A stretch of 42,023 nucleotides of DNA from Hassallia byssoidea VB512170. Lineage in GTDB: Bacteria > Cyanobacteriota > Cyanobacteriia > Cyanobacteriales > Nostocaceae. Of this stretch, positions 9,290 through 17,783 are shown piece by piece (within the stretch, counting starts at the first letter, position 1; every line of letters begins with the position of its first letter). Below the pieces are notes generated by a model. The model saw nothing but the letters and a program-made list of their open reading frames with translations, was not told the DNA's origin and did no database searches. The stretch covers positions 1-42,023 of the forward strand of contig NZ_JTCM02000056.1 in NCBI RefSeq assembly GCF_000817785.2, in the 5' to 3' direction. The position numbers were made by a program, and so were the translations under genes.

Positions 9290-10528
9290 ATGAAAAGAAA
9301 ATATTTAGAACTAGCTGAACAAATATTTGTAATTATAAGTTTAACTTTTTTTACCAGAGGCTTTGATGTTGGTAGAAACGGAGATGCTCCCGGCTTACTT
9401 CCGGTAGTTTTTGTGACAGCGATTAGATATTCTGTTTGGGCAATTTCCGCCTTTTTAATTTGCGTCCGCTGGAAGAAAGCCTTAGTCGCAATCACTCGTG
9501 ACGTATTTATCTTGATGTTGGTATTAATAATATTAACATCCTATGTTTGGTCTGAGTATCCAGACTTCACCCTCAAAAATATGCAGGAAATATGGCAAAT
9601 GGTAACATTTGGCTTATATTTTGCTACCAGTTATAGCGTGAAACAGCAATTAAAACTTGTGGCTACAACTTTAGCTTTAGGAGTTATTTTTAGTATATTT
9701 GTTGTCTTTCGATACCCAACTATAGGCAAGCATATTTACGACCACCCAGGAGTATGGAAAGGAATTTATGATTATAAAAATACTTTTGGCAGTATGATGG
9801 TTTTAAGTTCTTTAGCATTTTATTTACTCAAGTGCGAAAATCAAAAACAACGCCTATATAAATGGGGTTTATTTTTGCTATCTATATCGATGATACCGCT
9901 ATCAAATTCCAAAACTTCTTTAATTATTTCTTTAATTATTATATTTATTTTATACTTTTATCGTAACTATCGTTGGCGAGGAAAAATTAGCTTAGTTTAT
10001 TTAGATATTGGAATTTTAATTCTTGGATCTATTTCCACAATAGTTTTAACTTTCTGGGTATCTATTTTAAGTGGCTTGGGAAAAGATGTCACTTTGACAG
10101 GACGTTTACCCATGTGGCATTTTATATTCACTCAATTAGAAGAGCGACCTTGGCTGGGATTTGGACGCGGTGCATTTTGGGCAAAGGGTAGTAAGTTTGC
10201 GATCGCTGCCGGTCAAGCAGTATCAGAAGGCTATCTTCCACCTCATGCTCATAACGGCTACATTGATTTAATTCTTGATAGCGGTCTTATCGGTTTATCA
10301 CTTTTTATAATTAGCTTTATTCTTGTTTATAATCGCGCTCTAAAATTTGCTTATGGGTCGAAAAATCCCGAAGACTATTGGCCCCTAGCTGTACTATTAT
10401 TTTTGACATTAAATAATATGATGGAAAGTTATTTTACCCGATTAGCTAACATTTATTTAGTCATGTATATAACTACCGCTCTGTCAGCAATGCCAAGAAA
10501 GCCACATAAAAAATTGAACTCCGGATAA
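9290..10528 (+). CDS. O-antigen ligase / Wzy-like polymerase membrane protein
   Basis: Integral membrane protein of 412 residues with about ten to twelve hydrophobic segments. A periplasmic-loop signature of the O-antigen ligase (Wzy_C/WaaL) family is visible: TGRLPMWHF, then RPWLGFGRGAFW, then PPHAHNGYIDLILDSGLIGL, whose histidine is the candidate catalytic residue. In this locus it would polymerise or ligate lipid-linked repeat units on the periplasmic side. The reading frame extends to a TTG at 9281, but the ATG at 9290, preceded by AGAAG at 9276-9280, is the better start. Whether it is a polymerase or a ligase cannot be told from sequence. Confidence 0.85.
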   Translation: MKRKYLELAEQIFVIISLTFFTRGFDVGRNGDAPGLLPVVFVTAIRYSVWAISAFLICVRWKKALVAITRDVFILMLVLIILTSYVWSEYPDFTLKNMQEIWQMVTFGLYFATSYSVKQQLKLVATTLALGVIFSIFVVFRYPTIGKHIYDHPGVWKGIYDYKNTFGSMMVLSSLAFYLLKCENQKQRLYKWGLFLLSISMIPLSNSKTSLIISLIIIFILYFYRNYRWRGKISLVYLDIGILILGSISTIVLTFWVSILSGLGKDVTLTGRLPMWHFIFTQLEERPWLGFGRGAFWAKGSKFAIAAGQAVSEGYLPPHAHNGYIDLILDSGLIGLSLFIISFILVYNRALKFAYGSKNPEDYWPLAVLLFLTLNNMMESYFTRLANIYLVMYITTALSAMPRKPHKKLNSG

Positions 10529-10587
10529 AACTAATAAATTATCTGCAATCTAACAAATTATTCGTAATAACTCTGTTTTACTCTTAT

Positions 10588-10672
10588 CTTCTCCTTACGG
10601 AGACGCTGCGCGAATGCGCTCTTTGCGTCTTCTCCCAAAGGGAGAGGCTAGCGCCAATGCGGTTCGTTCTCA
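10588..10672. repeat. Palindromic interspersed repeat upstream of a methyltransferase gene
   Basis: Contains two short hairpins, CTCC TTAC GGAG and TCTCCC AAA GGGAGA, joined by GC-rich sequence. It keeps the downstream methyltransferase frame open, so automated callers may start that gene at 10614 inside the repeat. Similar sequence (CGCTTCGCGTCTCCCCTT) appears at the very end of the window. Confidence 0.6.
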
Positions 10673-10733
10673 AAAAAAATCTCAAAACTCATCTGCGCCA
10701 AAAAAATTATTAATATCAAGAGAGGTTTTTCAA

Positions 10734-11384
10734 ATGCATATAGCTTATGCCAAAGCATCAATTTGGGTTAAAGACAATTCCTTCGGTAAAAGTTGGCGAA
10801 CAGAACGGATGAAACAATTTATGGATCTGGTCAAGCCTCCAAAAAAAGCTAGAATTATTGACTTGGGTGGATTCCCAAATATGTGGAAGTGGTTCGATCA
10901 TGACTTTGATATAACCTTAGTTAACCTACCAGGTTCCTATACAACTACCGGGAAAATTGGCGATTTTACCTTTGTAGAAGGTGATGCCACTAATTTATCA
11001 AATACCTTCGCAGATAAATCCTTTGATATTGTGTTTAGCAACTCTGTAATTGAACACGTAGGCAACGAAGAAAAGCAAGCTGCTTTTGCTGCTGAAGTGC
11101 GTCGATTAGGTCAAGGTTACTGGGTGCAAACTCCAAGCGATCGCTGGCCCCTCGAACCCCACAGCGGTGTATTATTCTACTGGAATTTACCGCAATCTGT
11201 GCGCGAAAGTCTGCACCGCTCTTGGGAGAAAAAGTTACCAGTTTGGACAGAAATGGTAAAAGGTACAACAGTAATTTCTCGAAAGCAGATGACTGAACTA
11301 TTTCCAGATTCCAGCCTTTACATTGAGCGAAAGCTCTTATTAGAAAAATCCTACGCTGTTTATCGACCTTTTCCATCTGCATGA
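10734..11384 (+). CDS. SAM-dependent methyltransferase (class I)
   Basis: Methyltransferase of 216 residues with motif I IIDLGGFPNMW near residues 35-45, GDATNL for motif II and FDIVFSNSVIEHV for motif III. The glycine loop is shorter than the canonical GxGxG. The reading frame is open from 10614, but those 40 codons translate an interspersed repeat. The ATG at 10734 is preceded by AGAGG (10721-10725) at suitable distance and is chosen here. Its stop overlaps a possible ATG of the next frame, so the two genes are probably translationally linked. It likely methylates a sugar intermediate of the pathway. Confidence 0.8.
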   Translation: MHIAYAKASIWVKDNSFGKSWRTERMKQFMDLVKPPKKARIIDLGGFPNMWKWFDHDFDITLVNLPGSYTTTGKIGDFTFVEGDATNLSNTFADKSFDIVFSNSVIEHVGNEEKQAAFAAEVRRLGQGYWVQTPSDRWPLEPHSGVLFYWNLPQSVRESLHRSWEKKLPVWTEMVKGTTVISRKQMTELFPDSSLYIERKLLLEKSYAVYRPFPSA

Positions 11385-11428
11385 TCGAATCTAATTCTAC
11401 ATGTATCAAATTCGCTACGGAGATAAAC

Positions 11429-13591
11429 ATGCATCAAATTGGAGTAGTTGTTATTGGACGCAATGAAGGAAATCGTCTCAAAAATTGCTTGCTTTCAGTA
11501 GTAGGTGAAGGTAGAACAATTGTTTATGTTGACTCAGGCTCCACAGATAATAGTGTCGAGCTAGCGAAATCCTTTGGTGTCCATGTAGTCAAGCTTGATT
11601 TATCAGTTCCCTTTACTGCCGCTCGTGCGAGAAATGCCGGATTTGCTGCTCTATTAGAACTTGAACCAAGCATTGAATTTGTTCAATTTGTCGATGGGGA
11701 CTGTCGCGTAGTTGAAAACTGGTTGAAACGTGCCGTAGATGAATTAATTGCTTATCCTGACGTTGTAGTAGTGTGTGGTCGGCGGCGCGAAGAATTTCCG
11801 AATCACTCGATTTATAATCGCTTTTGCAACATGGAATGGGATACTCCCGTTGGTGAGGCGAAAGCTTGTGGAGGCGACGCTATGATGCGCGTGGAGGCAT
11901 TCAAAAAGGTTGGGGGGTTCAATTCAACTTTAATTGCTGGTGAAGAGCCAGAACTGTGCGTGCGGTTGCGTCAAGCAGGTGGGAAAATTATCCGTATCGA
12001 TGCTGAGATGACATTGCACGATGCTCAAATTACTCGCTTGAGTCAGTGGTGGAAGCGATCGCTTCGTGGTGGTCACGCTTATGCTGAAGGTGCGTGGTTA
12101 CACGGTTCCACCCCAGAAAAACATTGGGTAAAAGAAAGTCGCAGTATTTGGTTATGGGGTTTGCTTTTACCTTTGTTAGCGATCGCTACCGCTTGGTTTA
12201 CTTGGGGATTCAGCATTTTACTATTAGTAATCGCTTATACGTTGTTAATTTACCGCATGTATCGCTATTGGCGACAACGTGGATATAAATCTAGAGATGC
12301 AATTTCCTATTCTGTGTTTTGTGCGTTGGACAAATTCCCACAATTACAAGGTCAAATTAAATTTCACGTTTCTCGGTTGTTAAATAAACAGCGCACTATA
12401 GTTGAGTATAAAAGCGCAAATTCAAATAATTTACCTGACGCAGTTTCCGCAAAAGATAAGAAATACATTGCAATTGTGGGTAGTGGTTTTGTTGCAGATT
12501 ATTATTTGCAAACATTACCACTTCATCCGCAATTAGAACTAGTAGGAGTAATGGATCGAATTAGCGATCGCTCATCTAAATTTGCTGCCTTTTATAACGT
12601 TCCTCATATTTATGATTCCCTAGAGGAAATTCTCAAAGATCCAAAAGTCGATATCGTCTTAAATCTGACAAATCCTAGCAGCCATTATGCAGTTTCCAAA
12701 GCTTGTTTAGAAGCTGGTAAACACGTTTATTCTGAGAAACCTTTAGCAATGGAGATGTCCCAAGCACACGAACTGGTTAACTTAGCTAAACAGCGCGGTT
12801 TATATCTTTCTTCCGCACCATGCAGCTTGTTGAGCGAAACAGCACAAACCGTGTGGAAAGCTTTGCGAGAAAATCAAATCGGCAGAGTTCGACTTGTCTA
12901 TGCAGAAATGGACGATGGACTTGTCCACAAAATGCCATACAGCAAATGGTTAAATGAATCAGGCACACCTTGGCCTTATAAAGACGAATTTGAAGTTGGA
13001 TGCACTTTAGAACATGCAGGTTACTATGTCACCTGGCTGACTGCATTCTTTGGACCAGCGGAAATCGTCAGTGCATTTTCCTCATGCATTATACCAGATA
13101 AAGAAACCGATGTCAAATTAGATATTAACGCTCCCGACTTTTCCGTAGCTTGCATCAAGTTCGCCTCAGGCGTAGTTGCAAGGCTGACATGCAGTATTAT
13201 TGCACCTCATGACCACTCATTAAAAATTATCGGTGATGAAGGCGTGCTGGGCATTGATGACGCTTGGTTTTATGGAGCGCAAGTTTATATCAGACGCAGT
13301 ATAAACATCGGTTACAAGCGCTGGGAAGGCATTTGGAAGCAATCATTACCCCTAGCAAAAAAAGCCCCGCGATTGGGATATAGAGGAGCTCACAAAATGG
13401 ATTTTTGCCGAGGTGTAGCAGAAATGGCATCAGCGATCGCACAACAACGTTCTCCCCGACTTTCAGCAGAATTTTCTCTGCACAACAACGAACTTGTGCT
13501 TGCCATACATAACGCTTTAGAAACAAATTGTACTTATAAAATGACAACCTCCTTTGAGCCAATTGAACCAATGCCTTGGGCAAAAAGTTAA
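11429..13591 (+). CDS. Fusion: GT2 glycosyltransferase - Gfo/Idh/MocA oxidoreductase
   Basis: Single 720-residue chain with two enzymes. Residues 1-235 form a GT2 domain (VVVIGRNEGN 6-15, VDSGSTD 34-40, VDGD with DGD at 89-91, GEEPEL 171-176). Two hydrophobic helices follow (about 241-277), then a linker. Residues 346-720 form an NAD(P)-binding sugar dehydrogenase: Rossmann glycine motif IVGSGFVAD at 349-357 and the EKP motif (436-438) that binds nicotinamide in Gfo/Idh/MocA enzymes. It could oxidise or epimerise a nucleotide sugar next to its transfer at the membrane. The start at 11429 has GGAG (11419-11422) 6 nt upstream; a longer frame begins at 11381, overlapping the previous stop. The fusion is the oddity; each domain call is firm. 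Confidence 0.86.
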   Translation: MHQIGVVVIGRNEGNRLKNCLLSVVGEGRTIVYVDSGSTDNSVELAKSFGVHVVKLDLSVPFTAARARNAGFAALLELEPSIEFVQFVDGDCRVVENWLKRAVDELIAYPDVVVVCGRRREEFPNHSIYNRFCNMEWDTPVGEAKACGGDAMMRVEAFKKVGGFNSTLIAGEEPELCVRLRQAGGKIIRIDAEMTLHDAQITRLSQWWKRSLRGGHAYAEGAWLHGSTPEKHWVKESRSIWLWGLLLPLLAIATAWFTWGFSILLLVIAYTLLIYRMYRYWRQRGYKSRDAISYSVFCALDKFPQLQGQIKFHVSRLLNKQRTIVEYKSANSNNLPDAVSAKDKKYIAIVGSGFVADYYLQTLPLHPQLELVGVMDRISDRSSKFAAFYNVPHIYDSLEEILKDPKVDIVLNLTNPSSHYAVSKACLEAGKHVYSEKPLAMEMSQAHELVNLAKQRGLYLSSAPCSLLSETAQTVWKALRENQIGRVRLVYAEMDDGLVHKMPYSKWLNESGTPWPYKDEFEVGCTLEHAGYYVTWLTAFFGPAEIVSAFSSCIIPDKETDVKLDINAPDFSVACIKFASGVVARLTCSIIAPHDHSLKIIGDEGVLGIDDAWFYGAQVYIRRSINIGYKRWEGIWKQSLPLAKKAPRLGYRGAHKMDFCRGVAEMASAIAQQRSPRLSAEFSLHNNELVLAIHNALETNCTYKMTTSFEPIEPMPWAKS

Positions 13592-13728
13592 AAGTTAAAA
13601 GTTAAGAGTTAAAAGTTTATTGACCATTACCCATTCCCCATTCCCCATTCCCCATTCCCCATTCCCCATTCCCCATTCCCCATTCCCCATTCCCCATTCC
13701 CCATTCCCCATTCCCCATTCCCCATTAC
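13592..13728. repeat. Heptamer tandem repeat array (CCCCATT)n
   Basis: After a short stretch of AAAAGTT-type direct repeats (about 13592-13618), positions 13629-13728 hold about fourteen near-perfect copies of CCCCATT. This matches the known class of short tandemly repeated heptamers (STRR) of heterocystous cyanobacteria. Because 7 is not a multiple of 3, the array codes for a 7-residue repeat (PFPIPHS) in the frame of the downstream gene, extending it artificially upstream. Confidence 0.9.
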
Positions 13729-13730
13729 TT

Positions 13731-14573
13731 ATGAACACAACTATACAACCAACAAATCACCAGAACAATAGCAAATTATTTGCTGAATACTTTCTGAAAG
13801 CATGTAAGAAGATAGGAATTTGGCAAGCAATTACCTACAAATTAAAATCTTTGTTTTACCCCTTTCTTTCTCGACTGGGAATTAACATGAAAGGTAAGAA
13901 ACTTCATTTATCTGTAAAAACGCTTCAATATCCAGTTTATTGTCGCTATGGAACGAGTGATAGTTGGGTATTTAATCAGATTTTTATTGACGAAGAGTAT
14001 TCTGGAGTGGGAAACATTGAGAATGTCAACTGGATTGTTGACTGTGGAGCCAATGTAGGTTATTCGGCTGTCTATTTTTTGAACAAATACCCCCAAGCTC
14101 GTGTCATTGCCATTGAACCCGATCCTGATAACTTTGAGCTTTGCTCTATAAATCTTGCTCCTTACGGCAAACGTGCCTATCTGCTCAAATCAGCCCTTTG
14201 GTCTAGTAAAGTTGGATTGGTTATTGATAGACCATTACAAGATAATGGAGAATGGGGGATTGAAGTAAGACCTTGCAAAGAAGGAGAAACTCCGAACTTG
14301 AATGCTTTAGACATCCAGAGTGTATTTGAACAGTTTAAGATTGATAAAGTTGATATTCTCAAAGTTGATATTGAAAAAGCAGAATTGTCAGTTTTTTCGT
14401 GTAATTACCAGGAATGGTTAAACAAAGTTAACTACATTGCTATTGAACTTCATGGAAAGGAATGCGAAGAGGTTTTCTTCAAAGCTATATCTTCCCAAAA
14501 ATACGATTCTTGGAGTGCTGGAGAGTTAACTTATTGCAAAATACACCCACCTGTTCAAACTTTAGTTTATTAG
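13731..14573 (+). CDS. FkbM family methyltransferase
   Basis: SAM-dependent O-methyltransferase of the FkbM family, 280 residues. Motif I is WIVDCGANVGYS (Asp104 begins DCG), followed by VIAIEPDPDNFELCSINL (SAM ribose site) and KVDILKVDIEKAELSVF. FkbM enzymes in polysaccharide clusters methylate sugar hydroxyls. The frame remains open upstream to 13620 only because it runs through the CCCCATT array, so the ATG at 13731 just after the array is chosen. It is the last gene of the polysaccharide region and converges on mnmA. The array leaves no room for a normal ribosome-binding site, so expression may be low or coupled. Confidence 0.85.
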   Translation: MNTTIQPTNHQNNSKLFAEYFLKACKKIGIWQAITYKLKSLFYPFLSRLGINMKGKKLHLSVKTLQYPVYCRYGTSDSWVFNQIFIDEEYSGVGNIENVNWIVDCGANVGYSAVYFLNKYPQARVIAIEPDPDNFELCSINLAPYGKRAYLLKSALWSSKVGLVIDRPLQDNGEWGIEVRPCKEGETPNLNALDIQSVFEQFKIDKVDILKVDIEKAELSVFSCNYQEWLNKVNYIAIELHGKECEEVFFKAISSQKYDSWSAGELTYCKIHPPVQTLVY

Positions 14574-14638
14574 TTTAATGGTCAGATATAAGACAAAAGT
14601 GAACGTGTAATATCGGTATAGCAAACAACCCGTTAAAA

Positions 14639-14683
14639 AGTGAACAGTTATCAGTATCAAAGAAAAGCTGATAACTGTTCACT
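14639..14683. terminator. 16-bp perfect-stem hairpin between convergent genes
   Basis: AGTGAACAGTTATCAG (14639-14654) pairs perfectly with CTGATAACTGTTCACT (14668-14683) across a 13-nt loop. It lies between the stops of the FkbM gene (+) and mnmA (-), so it could stop transcription from both sides. No long T-run follows, and its sequence looks like an interspersed palindromic repeat, so a terminator role is inferred. Confidence 0.6.
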
Positions 14684-14688
14684 ATCAA

Positions 14689-15744
14689 CTAACTAAACTG
14701 CTCAATAATCCCGCCACCTAGGACTTTTTCTTTTTCGTACCAAACAGCAGCTTGTCCGGGGGTGATGCTGAACTGGGGTTCGTCAAACACCAAGCGGACT
14801 CTATAATCTTCTAGGGGTATGATTGTTGCGGGTACAGGCTTTGAGCGATAGCGAATTTGTACTTCAGCGCGAATCGGGGTTGATGGTTCGGCGATGGAAA
14901 CCCAGTTTACCCGTTGGACGGTGCATTCTGACTCGGTGGCTAGAGTGCGATCGCCTACTATCACCTTATTATTCACTGCATCCAACCCGATCACATACAA
15001 CGGTTCCGCAGCGGCAATACCTAAACCTTTACGCTGTCCTATCGTGTAATGATGGACACCATCGTGTTGTCCCAGCACTTTGCCGTCACCATCGACGATA
15101 TCACCTTTTTTCGGTGCTAAATATTTATCTAGAAACGCCCGCATTGAGCCGTTACTTTCTACCAAGCACAAATCTTGACTTTCTGGCTTGTCAGCGGTTT
15201 TCAAGTTATATTCAGCGGCGATGCGACGAGTGTCTGCCTTCTGGAAGTCTCCTAAGGGAAACACTGAAGCCGCAAGTAAATCTTGCGACAAATCGTAGAG
15301 AAAATAAGATTGGTCTTTATTGCGGTCTACAGCGCGTAAAAGCTCGTAACGTTTGCTAGCTGAGTTGTAGCTAATTTTGGCATAATGACCCGTAGCGATG
15401 CGATCGCATCCCAATTGTTCGCGGGCATATTGTACCATTGGAGCAAACTTTACAGTTTTATTGCACTGGGAACAAGGCAAAGGTGTAATGCCGGCACTGT
15501 AACCAGATACGAGATAATCAACAATGTTGGTTTGAAAGACTTCGCGAATATCAACAACTTGATGGGGAATACCCAATTGTTCACAGATATAAGCCGCGTC
15601 GATCATACCCTCAGAACAGCACTGACCTTTGCCTTTCATCAGCCAAAGAGTCAAACCTACAACTTCATAGCCTTGATTGTGCAGGATAGCAGCAGCAGCG
15701 GAACTATCAACGCCACCAGAAAGACCAACGACGACTTTTTTCAT
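14689..15744 (-). CDS. mnmA: tRNA-specific 2-thiouridylase MnmA
   Basis: Catalyses ATP-dependent 2-thiolation of wobble uridine U34 in tRNA Lys, Glu and Gln, using persulfide sulfur passed from a desulfurase. The PP-loop SGGVDS is at residues 9-14 and binds ATP. The two catalytic cysteines correspond to Cys94 (in CSQCNK) and Cys193 (in DLCLVE). GHYAKI near 119-124, the DQSYFLY tRNA-binding segment and the C-terminal beta-barrel part (TIGQRKGLG, then ending near GGGIIE) are all present. The length of 351 is normal. It is a single-gene unit on the - strand, unrelated to the neighbouring polysaccharide genes. Confidence 0.96.
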   Translation of the reverse strand: MKKVVVGLSGGVDSSAAAAILHNQGYEVVGLTLWLMKGKGQCCSEGMIDAAYICEQLGIPHQVVDIREVFQTNIVDYLVSGYSAGITPLPCSQCNKTVKFAPMVQYAREQLGCDRIATGHYAKISYNSASKRYELLRAVDRNKDQSYFLYDLSQDLLAASVFPLGDFQKADTRRIAAEYNLKTADKPESQDLCLVESNGSMRAFLDKYLAPKKGDIVDGDGKVLGQHDGVHHYTIGQRKGLGIAAAEPLYVIGLDAVNNKVIVGDRTLATESECTVQRVNWVSIAEPSTPIRAEVQIRYRSKPVPATIIPLEDYRVRLVFDEPQFSITPGQAAVWYEKEKVLGGGIIEQFS

Positions 15745-15854
15745 ATCCGTAAATCGAGCTTAGGCAACTTATTCTAAGCTAACACTATGTAATTACTACA
15801 ACGGTTAACTGATTAGTTCCAGTAAAAAATTATCTAGAAATATTGACAGAACTT

Positions 15855-16787
15855 ATGTTAAGTGCAATACCGAGTCAATTATATGAAGGCAGAAGGCAAA
15901 AGTCAAAAGTAGAGACACAGGTTATCGCGTCTGTACAAAAGTTAGGAGTCAGAAGGAAAGAATTTACTTCCTTAGTTTCTCTACTTTCGCTACTTCCCCT
16001 ACTTTCGGTACTCTTCTACTCTAACCCAGCACAAGCGCAAATCACTCTTCGTGGCGTTTTGCTTGCTCAACCTTTACCACCACCACCAAACTTGCAACCG
16101 ATTCCGATTAATCAGCAGCCATTACCGCAACTTGAACCTGGGCAACAATATGACTACAATTCTCAAACCACCAACCAAACAACCCCACCATTACAATATG
16201 ATTATGAAAATCAGTATCAAAACCAAAATCAATACCAAAATCAATACCAAAACAACCAGAACTTTGGTAGATACGTGGTTTATGTCGATAATAGTAATTC
16301 TGGACTACTGCAACAAGTACGCCGAGTTGAACCGACAGCTTTATTTACACGATATCAAGGACGTTCTGTAATCCAAGCTGGAACCTTTAGTAAACCAGAT
16401 AACGCCCAACGGCGGCTCAGAGAACTGGCAGACAATGGGATAAATAAAGTACGGATTGTCAGTTTATCTAACGGACAGGAAATACCTGGAGGCTATTCAG
16501 GAGGCTATTCAGGAGGCTATTCAGGAGGTTATTCTGGAGGCTATTCTGGGAATAATAGAAGTAACTATTACTATGTAGCGATTCCGGCGCGATCGCAAGA
16601 TTTACCAATAATTGAAGAAAAAATTAGACGCAACATCGGACAAAGTGCCGCAATATTGCCAAGAAACCAACCACGAGGTCCACATGTAGCTGTAGGACCT
16701 TTTATTCAACGCGCACAAGCAGAACAATGGAACAGTTATCTGCGAAATTTAGGCTTCGGTAATGCCAGAGTTTATTACGGAAAGTGA
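15855..16787 (+). CDS. Secreted SPOR-like repeat protein
   Basis: Protein of 310 residues with a probable signal peptide: basic N-region, a leucine-rich core (SLVSLLSLLPLLSVLFY) and a cleavage-like AQAQ near residue 60. A proline/glutamine/asparagine-rich linker with NQYQ repeats follows. Then comes a domain with SPOR-like features (VIQAGTFSKPDNAQRRLRELADNGINKVRIV), a GGYS repeat, and a second similar unit (YYVAIPAR, HVAVGPFIQRAQAEQWNSYLRNLGF). SPOR domains bind peptidoglycan stripped of stem peptides, so a periplasmic cell-wall role is likely. The frame extends to a TTG at 15843, but the ATG at 15855 is preferred. The GGYS tract is coded by a 12-bp tandem repeat, so its length may vary between strains. 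Confidence 0.72.
   Translation: MLSAIPSQLYEGRRQKSKVETQVIASVQKLGVRRKEFTSLVSLLSLLPLLSVLFYSNPAQAQITLRGVLLAQPLPPPPNLQPIPINQQPLPQLEPGQQYDYNSQTTNQTTPPLQYDYENQYQNQNQYQNQYQNNQNFGRYVVYVDNSNSGLLQQVRRVEPTALFTRYQGRSVIQAGTFSKPDNAQRRLRELADNGINKVRIVSLSNGQEIPGGYSGGYSGGYSGGYSGGYSGNNRSNYYYVAIPARSQDLPIIEEKIRRNIGQSAAILPRNQPRGPHVAVGPFIQRAQAEQWNSYLRNLGFGNARVYYGK
16488..16547 (+). repeat. 12-bp tandem repeat inside the SPOR-like gene
   Basis: Five consecutive copies of GGAGGCTATTCA (copies 4 and 5 have single changes) code for GGYS units and keep the frame. This is a simple in-frame minisatellite separating the two SPOR-like halves, and would be prone to slippage. Confidence 0.92.
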
Positions 16788-16901
16788 AAAAGTGCTGAGT
16801 AATGAAGTAATGAAGTGCTGAGGTAGCGTTAAAGTTGAGAGTTAGGAGTTAGGGACTTTCCAAATTAGGTTTTGAGCGTTTAAGACAAACAGGAGGTGAA
16901 G

Positions 16902-17780
16902 GTGAAGGCTATTTTAGTAACTGGTGCATCCTCTGGCATCGGATACAGCATCGCCAAGGAATTTGCAAATCATGGTTATCATGTCTTCGGCAGCATACGC
17001 CGGAAACACGATGCAGATCGGTTGATAACAGATATTGGAGCGAACGTTACTCCCTTGCTGTTTGACGTGACAGATTTGGAAGCCATTCAACAGGCAGTGC
17101 AACAGGTAGAGGGAATCGTAAAGCATTACGGGTTAGTTGGACTCATCAACAACGCCGGAATTGGAACAGCTGGTCCTTTAATGCATCAACCTTTGGATGA
17201 GATCCGTCACCAGTTTGAGGTTAACGTAATCGGACAGATTGCTGTTATTCAAGCATTTCTCCCTCTTTTAGGAGCCAGCAAGCAATCTAGACCTAACCCA
17301 GGGCGAATTATTAATATCAGTTCTGTTGCTGGCAAGTCGGCACCCGCGTTTCTAGGAGCTTATGTTGGTAGCAAACATGCTATTGAAGGGATTTCCCACA
17401 GTCTACGCCGCGAATTGCAACTCTATGGAATTGATGTTGTTATCATCGGTCCTGGAGCTGTGAATACTCCCATTTGGGACAAGGAGTTGGCTCAGGATGC
17501 TAGTCGCTATGCTGAGACGGATTATGCAGAACCAATTCGTCGATTCCAGACATTTTTTGTTGAGTCGGGCAAGCAGGGATACTCCCCCGCTGTCGTTGGG
17601 GAATTTGTCCGTAAAGTCTTTGAGCGACAAAAGCCAAAGGCTAGATATGCCCTGGTTCCTAATGCCATTCAAAATTGGTATATTCCGCGTATTTTGCCCA
17701 CTCGCTGGTTAGATAGAATTATCGGCAAAAAACTACACCTTTTCGACAGAACACACTCAACTCCCAACTCTAACTCCTGA
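16902..17780 (+). CDS. Short-chain dehydrogenase/reductase (SDR)
   Basis: Classical SDR of 292 residues that oxidises or reduces an alcohol/ketone with NAD(P). The cofactor motif TGASSGIG is at about residues 7-14, NNAG lies near 86, the catalytic serine is in INISSVAG, and YxxxK appears as YVGSK. The sequence resembles the steroid/retinol-dehydrogenase-like SDR group, but the substrate is unknown. AGGAGG (16891-16896) lies 5 nt before GTG 16902, which decides this start over GTG 16896, which overlaps that motif. The last residues (HSTPNSNS) are read from a heptamer-like repeat. It ends 3 bp before the NAD(P)HX repair gene, so the two are probably cotranscribed. Confidence 0.87.
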   Translation: MKAILVTGASSGIGYSIAKEFANHGYHVFGSIRRKHDADRLITDIGANVTPLLFDVTDLEAIQQAVQQVEGIVKHYGLVGLINNAGIGTAGPLMHQPLDEIRHQFEVNVIGQIAVIQAFLPLLGASKQSRPNPGRIINISSVAGKSAPAFLGAYVGSKHAIEGISHSLRRELQLYGIDVVIIGPGAVNTPIWDKELAQDASRYAETDYAEPIRRFQTFFVESGKQGYSPAVVGEFVRKVFERQKPKARYALVPNAIQNWYIPRILPTRWLDRIIGKKLHLFDRTHSTPNSNS

Positions 17781-17783
17781 CTG

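Noticed and set aside
10614-10733. Forty-codon N-terminal extension of the methyltransferase gene
   Set aside because: It translates a palindromic repeat; a start with AGAGG upstream exists at 10734.
13592-14688. CRISPR array suspected from regular repeats near 13630
   Set aside because: Units are 7 bp without spacers, so this is a heptamer microsatellite, not CRISPR.
14823-15777. + strand frames antisense to mnmA
   Set aside because: mnmA is unmistakable by motifs and full length; the antisense frames show no domain.
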